DNA of 64,000 nt from Carettochelys insculpta. Its lineage: Eukaryota > Chordata > Testudines > Carettochelyidae. Position 1 is the stretch's first letter; each line of letters begins with the position of its first letter. The position numbers were made by a program, and so were the translations under genes. The notes below the pieces were generated by a model. It did not search any database, was not told the origin of the DNA, and saw only the letters and a program-made list of their open reading frames with translations. This document shows positions 22,670-34,291 of this stretch, in pieces. The stretch spans positions 239,800,501 through 239,864,500 of the forward strand of contig NC_134137.1 of assembly GCF_033958435.1 (NCBI RefSeq). Direction: 5' to 3'.

Positions 22670-23425
22670 AAGAGCGATAGGGGAAGGTGGACCTGGGGGC
22701 ACTGAGAGCAGCTGGGGGGAGAGGGGCCAGTGCAGTGAGGAGGGTGGACATGGGAGCAGATGGGGGTAGTGGGTTGGGGAGGGTCCTATGGTGATGGTAG
22801 CTGGGGGGAGGGGCAAAAGGTAGGGAGAAGGGTCATGGCTCCACAGGGAGCTATGGTGACTCATGCCAACAGAGAGGTATGAAGTAGTATGATCCTTAAC
22901 CACATTCTCCACAACTCCACACCCCACTGCCTTGTGGGTTATCCTGGGAAGGGGGAAGGCTAAGGGAGTAAACCCTGACAGAAAACCCGGAGTGGAGTCC
23001 GAAGGCGGTTCGGTGTCAACTTCTGACACTGTCCCGGCAACTCCTGCAGCTGAGCTGGTACCAGACGTGGAGGTTATCTTCTCCTTTGGACTATATCAGT
23101 AAAGCCGAGAGGGGGACACTGGTGTCTGGGCAGCCCAGAGTCTCCATAACAAATGCCCAGGCTCGCGCACGGAGAGGTACTCTGGCATCACTGAACAGCG
23201 TTGCATCAACACGGGAGGCAACAGTTACCGGTTATAAGCTCTTGCTCGACTGGCGTAGAGAACGAGCGCCAGGGGTTGCCTTCGATGGTGGGAGGGATCC
23301 TCGCATCTCACTGGACAGTCACCGCCCGCCTCAAGCTGGGCAGCCCCCAGCCAATAGGGTACTGTCCCGCCACAGTTCACCTGCCTCGCTGGGTGCGTGA
23401 GGCTTAAGGTTCCTGAACCTGACAA

Positions 23426-26400
23426 GTGACTGAAATTTGGGCATCAGGCAAACCAATAAGAAAATCAACAAGAAATGAGAAACATCAACAATTCAAGCTT
23501 GCTTGCTGGAATGTGCAGACCATGCTGACTGGCTTGACTGAAGATCTTCAGGACATCAGTGACACCCGCAAGACCCCTGTCATCAATGAGGAACTGAAAA
23601 GGCTCCGAGTTGATATCGCTGCACTGCAAGAGACGCGACTTGCAGATTCGGGATCTCTAAAGGAAAAGGACTACACCTTTTTCTGGCAGGGTAAAGCCCA
23701 AGATGAACCCAGAGAGCATGGTGTTGGCTTCGCTGTCAGAAACACCCTTCTACAAATGGTTGATTTAGTCATGGGCGGATCAGAAAGACTTCTTCAGATC
23801 ACGCTTCAAACGTGCGCCGGTCCTGTCCACCTGATCAGCGCTTATGCCCCAACCCTGTACGCCACACCAGAAGTAAAAGACAAGTTCTATGACGTGCTTA
23901 GTGCTGCTGTAGCACAAATACCTGCTCGTGAACAACTGTACATCTTGGGTGACTTCAATGCAAGAGTCGGAGCTGATTGGGCCTCATGGCCTTCCTGCTT
24001 AGGACACTTCGGTGTGGGAAAAATGAATGACAATGGACAGCGTCTCCTTGAACTGTGCACGTACCACAATCTGTGCATCACAAACACATTCTTCTGAACG
24101 AAGCCACAGCACAGAGTGTCGTGGAGACACCCACGCTCGAAGCACTGGCATCAACTAGATGTGGTCATCACTAGGCGTAACAACCTCAAAAACGTCCTTC
24201 TGACACACAGCTATCATAGTGCTGACTGCGATACAGATCACTTGCTAGTTTGCTCCAAGCTCAAGCTGAGACCCAAGAAGCTGTACCGCTGTAAACCTGC
24301 TGGAAGGCCCCGCATTGATGCCAGAAAGACGGCAAACTCAGAGAAAGCTGAAAAGTTTAGAGAGACCCTCCAGGAAAATCTGCGCAGTGGCCATGGGGGC
24401 GTCGATGCGACATCCAAATGGCAACATCTGAGGGATACAGTTTACAACACGGCCTTGTCGGTGTTTGGAAGAAGAGCTAGAATCACGAACGACTGGTTAG
24501 AAGCTAACTCTGATGAGATGATTCCAGTCATTGAAAAGAAGCGTGCTGCACTCCTGGAGTACAAACGCTCACCGAGCCAGAGTACCTAGCAAGCGCTTAG
24601 AGAGGCCAGAAGAACAGTACAGCAGACAGCCAGGCGCTGTGCCAACAACCACTGGCTCCAGTTATGCAGCAGCATCCAGACCTGTGCCAACTTTGGTAAT
24701 CTCAGAGGAATGTACGAGGGTATGAAGAAGGCATTAGGACCCACCCAGAACACGATGGCACCTCTGAAATCCAAATCTGGTGAAGTCATCGCTGACAAAG
24801 CCAAACAGATGGAGCGCTGGGTCGAGCACTACTCCGAGCTGTACTCACGCGAGAATGTTGTGGTTGACGCAGCCCTCGATGCCGTCGAGCTCCAACCAGT
24901 AATGGACGAACTGGATCAAGAACCGACTGTGGATGAACTGAAGGCAGCCATCGACAGCATTGCAGCAGGAAAGGCCCCTGGTCAAGATGGTATACCACCA
25001 GAGGTAATCAAATGTGCCGCGGGCACACTCCTGGAACCCCTGCATGAGCTGCTGTGCCTGTGCTGGAAAGAGGGTGAGGTTCCACAGGATATGCGTGACG
25101 CTAACATTGTAATGTTGTATAAGAACAAAGGAGACAGAAGCAACTGCAACAACTACCGTGGAATCTCCCTCCTAAGTGTCACTGGTAAACTGTTCGCTCG
25201 CGTCATCCTTGGCAGACTCCAGAAGATTGCTGAGAGGGTGTACCCTGAATCGCAGTGCGGATTCCGTGCAGAGAGGTCTACCGTTGACATGGTCTTCTCT
25301 CTAAGGCAGCTGCAGGAGAAGTGCAGGGAGCAGAGAAAGCCACTCTATATAGCCTTCATCGACTTGACCAAGGCTTTTGACTTGGTCAGCAGGGATGGTC
25401 TGTTCAAATTGCTCCACAAGATAGGCTGTCCTCCACGGTGACTCAAGATGATCCAGTCGTTCCACGAAAACATGAGAGGAACCATCCAATATGACGGCGC
25501 ATTATCAGATGCTTTCAGAATGAGGAGCGGCGTCAAACAAGGATGCGTGTTTGCTCCGACATTGTTCGGGATCTTCTTCACACTCCTCCTGAAGCTTGCC
25601 TTTGGATCTCCAACAGAAGGCATCTTGCTGCACACAAGATCTGATGGGAAACTGTTTAACCTTGCAAGGCTGAGAGCTAAGACTAAGGTGCGAGAAGTCC
25701 TCATCAGAGACATGCTGTTCGCAGACGATGCTGCTGTAGTGTCTCACACAGAAGACCAGCTTCAAAAACTGCTGGATCGGTTCTCCAAAGCGTGCAAGGA
25801 CTTTGGGCTTACCATCAGCCTAAAGAGGACAAATGTACTTGGTCAAGATGTTGCTGAATCCCCATCAATCAGTATTGACAACTATACGTTAGAGGTTATC
25901 CACGAGTACGTTTACCTCGGGTCCACCATCACTGACACCCTGTCGTTGGACACTGAGCTAAATAGGAGGATCGAAAGAGCGGCCACAACTCTGTCCAGAC
26001 TCAGCAAGAGAGTGTGGAATAACAACAAGCTGTACACTCACACCAAAATGCAAGTCTACAGAGCCTGCGTCCTCAGCACCCTCCTTTATGGCAGCGAGAC
26101 TTGGACCCTGTATGCCCACCAGGAAAAGATGCTGAACGTCTTCCACTTGCGCTGCCTCAGGCACATCCTTGGAATATCATGGAAGGACAGAGTGACCAAC
26201 ACAGCCGTCCTCGAGCAAGCTGGAATCCCAACCATGTACACCCTCCTCAGGCAGCGTCGACTCCGCTGGCTTGGCCACGTCCACAGGATGAATGATGGAA
26301 GGATTCCAAAAGACATCCTGTATGGTGAGCTAGCCTCTGGCAAAAGACCCCCCGGACGCCCCCAGTTGCGCTACAAAGATGTTTGCAAGAGAGACCTCAG

Positions 26401-26641
26401 AGAGGTAGACATCGATCTGGACAACTGGGAAGAACTAGCAGATGACCGCGGCAGATGGAGGCGGGGGTTACACAAGGGCCTTCAGAAGGGCGAGTTGAAG
26501 ATCAGACAGCTAGCAGAGGAGAAGTGAGCGCACAGAAAGCACAATAAGGACTTGCCAGACACCCACTACATCTGCAAGAGATGCAGCAAGGACTGTCACT
26601 CTCATGTGGGTCTTTATAGTCACAATAGACGCTGTAAATGA
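23426..26641 (+). pseudogene. LINE ORF: APE endonuclease, reverse transcriptase and C-terminal Cys/His motif, broken by four in-frame stops
   Basis: A single uninterrupted frame runs from the Met at 23426 to TGA at 26639. It contains four premature stops: TGA 24095, TAG 24587, TGA 25439 and TGA 26525. There are no frameshifts. Endonuclease landmarks are LACWNVQTM near the start, LGDFNARVG, and VSWRHPRSKHWHQLDVVI just after the first stop. RT landmarks are NYRGISLLSVTGKLFARVIL, GFRAERSTVDMVFSLRQLQ, AFIDLTKAFDLV (motif A), GVKQGCVFAPTLFGIFF (motif B) and LFADDAAVV (motif C, FADD at 25718-25729). The tail has RWLGHVHRMNDGRIPKDILY and GRPQLRYKDVCKRDL. Beyond the last premature stop the frame still encodes CKRCSKDCHSHVGLYSH and NRRC. 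Two or three of the stops fit CGA-to-TGA decay at CpG. The copy is dead but young. Annotation pipelines may mislabel such ORFs as host craniofacial-development-like genes; it is not a host gene. Confidence 0.9.
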
Positions 26642-26797
26642 AGTCTTAAATTGAAACTTTAAAGGGCGCGATCCATAGTCTGTGCAGACTGAAGGATGCC
26701 TACTACACCGGGAACAGAAAAACCTGGAATGAAAGCTTCAGCCAAGAATCCCAGAAGAATCCAAATCTGCAATTACAGATAACCATGGTTATAAAGT

Positions 26798-26994
26798 AAC
26801 AGAGAGGAAGCTGTGCTAGTCTATACACTATCAAAACAAAAAGCAGTCAAGTAGCACTTTAAAGACTAGCAAAATAGTTTATTAGGTCTGTTCTGGTCTG
26901 GCTATGGTCTGAAGAAGTGGGTCTGTCCCATGAAAGCTCACCTAATAAACTATTTTGCTAGTCTTTAAAGTGCTACTTGACTGCTTTTTGTTTT
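26798..26994. mobile_element. Miniature palindromic PLE-end element with exact 14-bp TSD
   Basis: It is only 197 bp, bounded by CATGGTTATAAAGT at 26784-26797 and 26995-27008. The left arm (AAAGCAGTCAAGTAGCACTT) and the right arm (AAGTGCTACTTGACTGCTTT) are reverse complements. The centre is the GAAGAAGTGGGTCTGTCCCA motif seen in the 31.5-kb PLE. It lies 81 bp downstream of the LINE 3' TSD. Confidence 0.88.
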
Positions 26995-27877
26995 CATGGT
27001 TATAAAGTGGATATCCCTGGATTTGCAGGGTTCTGCTCATACTACTAAGATACTAATGTGGCCTATTTAATTATTTCAGTTGAATCTCCCTTCCAACTTG
27101 CAGTCTACTATTTTTCAGAAATTACATACGGAGCCAAATTAATATTTTTCTTGCTTTTTTGTGGGTGCTTATCTATGGCTATTAATCACTGCAATTTCAA
27201 AAGGCAGATCATTTAATAAACCAGGGCCAAAAATTTCATAAATATGTGTGTAAATAGAGGCATGTAAATTCTCATTTAGAATAAATTAAGAAGTAAAATT
27301 TGCTGATGTCACACTAAGATCAAAATCTCTCACAACAAACACATGTTCAGAAACATATAGACGTTAAAAAAAAACGCTCAATAATAAAAAAGCATCATAA
27401 GAACCCAAAAGAAGGGAAAGCCCCACCCAGAACAGACTTAGGAGGAGTAAATATATCTACCCTGCCACCTCTTGTACTTTGGCAGTGTTCATGGAAAAAC
27501 ATAATCAGCTGGCCTGGCTCCACCTAGTGCCAAATTAGCTGGCAGTGCAAGCCAAGTTTCTCTAAAACACTTCATATCAAACTTGATGATCAATAATAAA
27601 ATCAACAAAGTTCTTGGGTCCAAACAGTTGACATTAAAAAGGGCAAAATGTAAGTTCCCTTGAGAGAATGAGGCATACTCATTTTCAGAGAGATTTACTA
27701 CACAAAATAATTTTCCAGATGAAGCAGCAATAGCATGGAAGTCAATCTTTAGACCAGATAAAAAGCATATTTCCAGGAGGTAGATTAATGAAATAATGAC
27801 TGAACCAACATCTCAGTGGATTCACCATACAAGAGTGTCAGATGGAAAATAATGGGAAAAAAACAACAACCTGTAAA

Positions 27878-28302
27878 ACTGTGTAATGGCCCCTTTAAAA
27901 TCGTGTACTTTTACCATTCAAAAGTCAATGACTAGGCCTGAATACCCACAGCCTGGTTGGCTACAGCTTGCCCCTGGAGCACAGCAGGCTAGGCACCTGA
28001 GCTGAGGGATGGACCCAAGGAGCCACCTGTCTGTGTAGCCATTGCGAGCCTGCTCTACACATAAATGAGCCACAACTCACAGGAAAGGAGACCCCTGATT
28101 GGTCCCTGAGGGTCTAATGCTGCTGGGGCAGAGAAGCAGCATGCCTGAAATATTTATTTGTTGCTCAATAATAAAAGTGGCAGCTATCTGGCCCTTGGTG
28201 TTAATTGATTGAGGTTGCAGTGAACTCCTGTCTCCCCAAAGGCAGTCAGAAGGATCTCCAGACCAGGCAAGGGGTGGGAGCTAGGAACACCCTGGCATCA
28301 CA
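27878..28302 (+). repeat. Possible solo LTR
   Basis: It begins TGTAAAACTGTGTAATGG and ends CCCTGGCATCACA, with CAATAATAAAAG in between. It is more GC-rich than its surroundings. No clear TSD. Confidence 0.3.
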
Positions 28303-29973
28303 GGAGTCCCCAACACACATTGACACAGTCATTTCATAGAACTGCACCCAAAGCAGTAAAGCTTACTGAGACCTAGGATCCCAAACTGGACATTAGTTGC
28401 AGTCTTACATGATGGCAGCTCAAATGGTCTGGGACCATCTTTTGAGGGACCAGTGAAATTAATGTCTCATGTACATGGTTCTGGAAAAACTATGGGCTAA
28501 AATCTCTGCTTCTGTAAATCAGTAAGGCTCCACTGGAGTGAATGAAGTTGTTTTGATTTATAACCGTTGATAAGTCCTGATACCTAGAACAATGATTTCA
28601 GTACTATGTATGATGAGCCCAGCAAAGGCTTTGGCAAGAGAAGGACAATAAAATTAACTAGAAGCCATAGGGAATTACTTACAAAAAAGACTGATTTAAG
28701 CTGGACATCAAAAGATTTCTATTTTTGAAGTTTAATAGCTGGTGAAGTAGTCTGGATTTGTCCAAACACTTAACAGCAGACTTGAATGTTCAACAAGTGC
28801 CTAAGTATTTTCCATCTCAGAGCCATGAGAAATCACTTCTCTCCTTGCATGGTACCATAAAAGTTCCTTTCTGCTGAACTGCTCTTCCTAACAGCTAAAG
28901 GGAATAGAGAAGATGGAGCTGGCAATAGAAACCTGGGATCAGAGGGGAGCTAATAAAGTTGAGAAGGATTTTTCCCATGAGTCAGACTGGCATGACCCTT
29001 GGGGTTTTCTGCTTTCCTCTGCAGCATGGGTCATGCGTCACTTGCAGATTTAAACTAAACTAATATAACTGACAGATTTTCTGTAACTTGAAGTTTTTAA
29101 GCCATGATTTGAAGCCTTCAGTAACTCAGGCAGAGGTTGGGGTCTGTTACAGGAGTGGCTGGTTGAGCTTCTGTGACCTGCAAAGTACAGGAAACCAGAA
29201 GAGATGTTCAAGAGAGTCCTTTCTGACTGTCAAGTCTATGAGCTGGATGGGAAACTGTTTTACCATCCTGCAAGTATTTTCAAGAGCTCCACCACATGTT
29301 CTTATATTGAGACAAAAAGCTGAAACCCCAAAAATATTCACAAACATGAAAAACTATATATTTTTTCTTTTTAAGTCACTTAAAACACTTACATTCAGTC
29401 ATTTCAAAATGTTTCATGTTGATTGACCTTTTCCCCTTTAGTTAACTTTTATTTTCAGTCAGCACAGTTTTGAACCAGACAACCATACAGAGGAAAATGC
29501 ATCTTTTTCCTATCCCGAATCATCTTATATGCACTTCTGCCTGAGAAACTAAATGCACAGGACCACAGTGAGCTACACCTGTAGTGCCATGAGTTGGGAT
29601 GGAGAAGCAGAGCCACATTACCCTAGGGGCAGCTTGCGTCACAGTGTTTCCTAGAGCGCCATCCTGCACACAGGGAATGCACCTGATGCTTCATTTTTAA
29701 GTCCATGACAGTCTCTGTGTTCCTTTTGGTCCAGCTTGTTCCCCAGGAGGCACCTGTTGGAATCAATCCTTGCCCACAGGTGAGCATAAAGATTGCTGCT
29801 GCAGCCAGCCAGCAGCTGGGGAGAACACTCATTTTTCAACACCTCTCAGACTTCCAAACATGCTGACTCTCAGAGCTCTCAGCAGAAGCTGTTGGGATGT
29901 TAACACTTTTGAAACTCAGGCCACCGCTCTACTTCAATATATTCATTTGTCTACATTGCCTTGTCTTCTACAC

Positions 29974-30605
29974 CAGTATTTCTTACACTTTTTCAGATCA
30001 CAGAACACCAAAAAATATGTTATGTGGAACATCTATGGAAATTTCCTTCAAAACAAAACAACCAACCAAATAGCAACATATATAGCAAAACCACAATGAA
30101 GTAATTTAATCAGGTATCACAGCAATGAAGAAGTAACATTATATCTGGTTTTAATAACAGAAATATATACCATCAGGCTACATCTACACTTAGTAAAAAC
30201 TTTGAAATGGCCATGCTAATTGCCAAAGTGAAGAATATTAATAAGGCACTGAAATGCATATTCAGTGCCTTATTAGAATACTGCCAGCTCATAGGAATAA
30301 GGGGATTTCGATGTTGGTGGGGTCCTTCCGAAAAGGACCCAGATGTAGATGAGTCGTGTGGGAGTGAACCGCAGCACTTTTGAAGTGCCGAGGTCGGCGG
30401 CATGCTAATGAGGCACTGAATATTTATTTCAGTGCCTCATTAGTATTCTTCAATTTGGCCATTAGCATGGCCATTTCGAAGTTTTTATTAAGTGTAGACA
30501 CAGCCTCAGTGTATAATATCAAAAAAAGCACCAGACGATTGCGACACACCTGTGAATTGTTCACAGAACACCAGTGTTCCGCAGAACATAGTTTGAGAAA
30601 CACTG
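29974..30605 (-). mobile_element. Second copy of the same hAT-like element, carrying a nested hairpin element
   Basis: Reversed relative to 21430-21754. The complement shows CAGTGTTTCTCAAAC at the left, then TGTTCTGTGAACAATTCACA, then GTTACTTCTTCATTGCTG, all matching the first copy. TSD-like flanks TTCTACAC and TTCTGGAC agree at 6 of 8 bases. The insertion 30176-30505 splits it. Confidence 0.85.
30176..30505. mobile_element. Hairpin DNA transposon nested in a hAT element, TSD TCA
   Basis: GGCTACATCTACACTTAGT pairs with AAGTGTAGACACAGCC. TCA at 30173-30175 and 30506-30508. It is a diverged relative of 20837-21272 and 41067-41433. Confidence 0.9.
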
Positions 30606-31489
30606 TTCTGGACTGTAAAACTTAATGTCTGAGGATGTCATTTATTATATGTCTGTATAGCACTTAACACAATGTGCCACAACAGAATTGTTAAATAACT
30701 TTTACCAAGCTAGCAATGTTTATTTCAGACATTCTGCTACCACCATGGGCCAGATTGCTGCCATTCTGACTCTACAACAACCACTAATTTGCTCTATAAC
30801 AATTACAGAAGCTTAGAGAAGATTATTGATCAGCATGCTTGTTGCTGATTTTGCCTCAAACTTAGCAGTCCATGAGATAAAAAAAAAATTAGATGCTACG
30901 CAATTGTAACTGAAATTATGTTATATAAGGAGTTTCAATTTCTATAACTGTGTTCTCAAAATAAATGTTATTACAAAAATAATGCAATGGTAGAGCTTGA
31001 CACGTTGGAAAGTTTTAGATTTTCCAATAAAAGTATCACAACACCGTTCAATGAAATCAGATTTTAATAAAGTCTTTCCTTTGGGTTGCCTTTGAACCAG
31101 GAAGAGTTATATGAAAAATGAACACAGCACTTCCTTACAGACCATAATCAGGTGGACCAGTCATTGACCATCTTTCGATGGTACAAAAAGACATTTGGTG
31201 CTTACTATGTGGAATCTGAATAGTAATCTGATACAATGACACAATTTTCTGTGCCTTAAGGGAAATGAAACAGCAAAGCAAAAATGCAAGACTTTGCTTT
31301 CCAGCCCTGGTGTTATCCCACAATTTGAAAAGTACAGAAAATAAGAACCAGCTTTTACAATAACATTGATAGTACACAGTGTTTCTTCACATATTAAAAT
31401 CCATTTAATACCCCATTAAAAGTACTAATTTTGCTATTTTCATAAAATCTTTTTGCTTGTTTTCAAGAAAAAAAACATGGTTTTGGTAA

Positions 31490-33713
31490 AAAAACCAAAA
31501 AAGCAGTCAAGTAGCACTTTAAAGACTAACAAAATAATTTATTAGGTGAACTTTCGTGGGACAGACCCACTTCTTCAGACCATAGCCATACCAGAACAGA
31601 CTCAATATTACCCAGACGTTATAATCAAACCAGCTGACAAAGGGGGTGCTGTTGTCAACATGAATAAGTCAGACTATGAACAGGAGGCAGCCAGACAACT
31701 CTCCAACACCACATTTTACAGACCTCTCTCCACTGAGGCCACTCTGGAATTCCAAAGGAAATTACAACAATAACTTTAGGAACTCCCCACTGTTACTTGG
31801 GATGTCATTCACTCAGACACACCATCTGACCCCCAGCCTGGATTATTCTATTTACTTCCCAAAATCTACAAGCCTGGGAACCCTGGTTGCCCTATCATTT
31901 CGGGTATTGGCACACTTACCACCGGACTATCCAGTTACATGGACTCCCTCCTCAAACCCTATGCCACCACCACTCCCAGCTATCTCCGAGAAACCACTGA
32001 TTTCCTGAGGAAATTACAAAACATTGGAAAAGCTCCTGACAATGCCATCCTTGCCACAATGGATGTAGAGGCTCTGTACACTAATGTACCACATGAAGAT
32101 GGATTACAAGCTCTCAGGGAATACCATCCCTGACGTCATCACAGCCAATCTGGTGTCTGACCTCTGTAACTTTGTTCTCACCCACAATTATTTCTGATTT
32201 GGGGACAATTTATACCTCCAGATTTGGGGAACTGCTATGGGCACCCGCATGGCCCCACAATAGCTAATATATTTATGGCTGACCTGCAACAACAGTTCCT
32301 CAGCTCTTGTCCCCATTACCCCTCCTGTAATTAAGATACATTGATGACATCTTTATGATTTGGACCCATGGTATAGAGACTCCAGAAGAATTCCACAGAG
32401 ACTTTAACAATCTGCACCCCACCGTCAACTTATGCCTCGATTACTCCACACGAGAGATACATTTCCTGGACACTAAAGTACAAATCAAGGATCAGCTGAT
32501 CGGTACCACATTGTACCAGAAACCCACTGATCGCTATACTTACTTACACGCTTCTAGCCTCCATCCTGCACACACAAGTAGATCCATTGTTTACAGTCAA
32601 GCCCTTAGGTACAATCGCATTTGCTCTGATTTTACTGACAGAGACCAAAATCTACAAGATCTTTACCAAATATTCATAAACCTGAATTACCCACCAGGAC
32701 AAATAAAAAAACAAATTGATAGGGCCAGGCGAATACCCAGAGACCAGCTACTCCAAGATAGGCCCAAAAAAGCCAAGAACAGAACGCCACTGGTTATCAC
32801 CTACAGCCCCCAACTCAAACCACTGCAATGAATTATTAAAGACCTACAACCTACCCTTACTCAGGATGCCACACTCCAGAAGGCCTTAGGTGACAGGTCT
32901 GTTCTCTCCTACAGACAACCTGCCAACCTTATGAGGATTCTCACCAACAGCCACAGTCTATACTGCAGGAACACCAGTCCTGGGACTTTTCCTTGCAACA
33001 AAGCCCGCTGCCAGCTTTGTCCACATATCTTTTCTGGAGATACCATCACTGGAACTAACCAGGTTATTCACAGAATCATGGGCACATTCTCATGTTCCTC
33101 AACTAACATCATATATGCCATCATGTGCCAACAATGCCCAGATGCTTTGTATATTGGACAGACTTCAAACTCTCTTAGACAAAGAGTTAATAAGCACAAA
33201 ACAGACATAAAAACACTCCTGATCCACAAACCTGTTAGCCGGCATTTTAATGGAGTGGGCCGTTCTGTTTATGACTTAAGAGTATGCATGTTACTGAAGA
33301 GGAATTTTCACAACGCTCTTGAAAGAGAGGCTGCTGAACTCTCTTTTATATTCAACTTTGACACATTAACACGTGGTTTGAGCCAAGACTGGAGTTTCCT
33401 GGGTCACCATAGGGGCTCGTTTGCATACTTGGCTTAATAATTCTTGACCCCCCCCGACCTTCTGCTCCTCTACTCTCTGATCTGTTCACCTTGATAATTT
33501 TTTTTCTGATTTGTCCACCTTGATTACTGTTTTTGGTTCTCTGTGCCTTTAACATTGAGTCTGTTCTGGCATGCCTATGGTCTGAAGAAGTGGGTCTGTC
33601 CCACGAAAGCTCATCACCTAATAAATTATTTATTTAGTCTTTAAAGTACTTGACTGCTTTTTTGTTTTGATAATATGACAACTAACACAGCTTTCTCTCT
33701 GTTACTATTCAAT
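31490..33713 (+). mobile_element. Penelope-like element (PLE) with 13-bp TSD and inverted terminal segment
   Basis: An exact 13-bp direct repeat, ATGGTTTTGGTAA, flanks the element at 31477-31489 and 33714-33726. The left end (31498-31590) is the reverse complement of the right-end tail (about 33567-33670: GAAGAAGTGGGTCTGTCCCA, then CACCTAATAAA, then ACTGCTTTTTTG). This is the inverted terminal arrangement of PLE insertions. Between the ends is a decayed reverse-transcriptase/GIY-YIG coding region. The 5' part of the ORF is missing, so this is a truncated copy. Confidence 0.9.
31590..33437 (+). pseudogene. PLE reverse transcriptase plus GIY-YIG endonuclease, decayed
   Basis: The protein begins abruptly at IPEQTQYYPDVIIKPADKGG, the conserved PLE N-terminal RT motif. 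It continues LFYLLPKIYKPGNPGCPIIS, ATMDVEALYTNVPHEDGL (RT motif A region) and GTAMGTRMAP (motif B), with the catalytic YIDD at 32337-32348, then EIHFLDTKVQI. After a stop at 32829 the same frame gives a Cys-rich linker (CRNTSPGTFPCNKARCQLC) and the nuclease core IIYAIMCQQCPDALYIGQT (YIGQT at 33150-33164), ending at a stop near 33435. Stops occur at about 31771 and 31777, and frame changes lie near 32120-32350. PLEs encode an RT related to telomerase RT, and their nuclease makes the target nicks. This copy cannot make an intact protein. Confidence 0.88.
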
Positions 33714-33905
33714 ATGGTTTTGGTAACTGTTTTTAGATAGGCTTTGAGTATGTTAATATTTTGGATAATTACAAACATTCAATGTTCTTTTTTGTCTTCT
33801 TCCACCTGTATTTCTTTAACAAAAAAATGTGGGGCGGGAAAATACCGTGCATTATTTCCAAAATATCTCATTAAGGAATTCAGTTTTATTTTTGGTGCAC
33901 TCTAA

Positions 33906-34291
33906 GGCTTTGTCTACACTAGCATTCCTCTTTCAAAAGAGGCATGCAAATAAGGGAAATTGAAAATTCAAATGAGGCACAGATTTACATATCTAGCACC
34001 TCATGTGCATATTCTTCTTTCGAAAGCAGAACAGTAGTTTAGATGCAGATCTTTCTAAAGTAATCCCCATCTTCAAAAGAGCCCTTCTTCCTAACAAAAA
34101 AATAGGAAGAAGTATTCTTTGTAAGATGGGGTTTACTTTCGAAAGAGCTACGACTACACTGCTTTTCTTCTTTCAAAACAAGAACATGCAAATGAGGTGC
34201 CATATATGTAAATCTGTGCCTTATTTGCATTTTCGATTTCCCTTATTTGAGATGCCTCTTTCAAAAGAGGAATGCTAGTGTAGACATATCT
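33906..34291. mobile_element. Hairpin DNA transposon, TSD TAA
   Basis: GGCTTTGTCTACACTAGCAT pairs with ATGCTAGTGTAGACATATCT. TAA at 33903-33905 and 34292-34294. CTTTCAAAAGAG-type words recur in both arms. It lies about 180 bp right of the PLE end. Confidence 0.88.

Larger units (their letters stand above)
22427..26703 (+). mobile_element. Near full-length APE-type non-LTR retrotransposon (RTE/RTEX-like LINE) with 13-bp TSD
   Basis: The element is bounded by an exact 13-bp direct repeat, TACACCGGGAACA, at 22414-22426 and 26704-26716. That is the expected signature of target-primed reverse transcription. The layout is a roughly 1-kb GC-rich 5' region (22427-23425), one long frame encoding endonuclease, reverse transcriptase and a C-terminal zinc-knuckle-like motif (23426-26641), and a short 3' tail without poly(A). 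The 5' edge starts with TATATAAG, and a 75-bp purine-only tract lies at about 22591-22669. Clade assignment is from domain style (APE, RT, then a GHVHRM/GRIPKDILYGEL tail) and is less certain than the LINE call. Confidence 0.88.

Noticed and set aside
22547..23029. 160-codon minus-strand frame
   Set aside because: Antisense of the LINE leader, including the polypurine tract read as Ser/Leu/Pro repeats.
23426..26527. Long open frames that could be reported as host genes resembling craniofacial-development or endonuclease-reverse-transcriptase proteins
   Set aside because: They are one decayed LINE ORF inside a transposon bounded by a 13-bp duplication.
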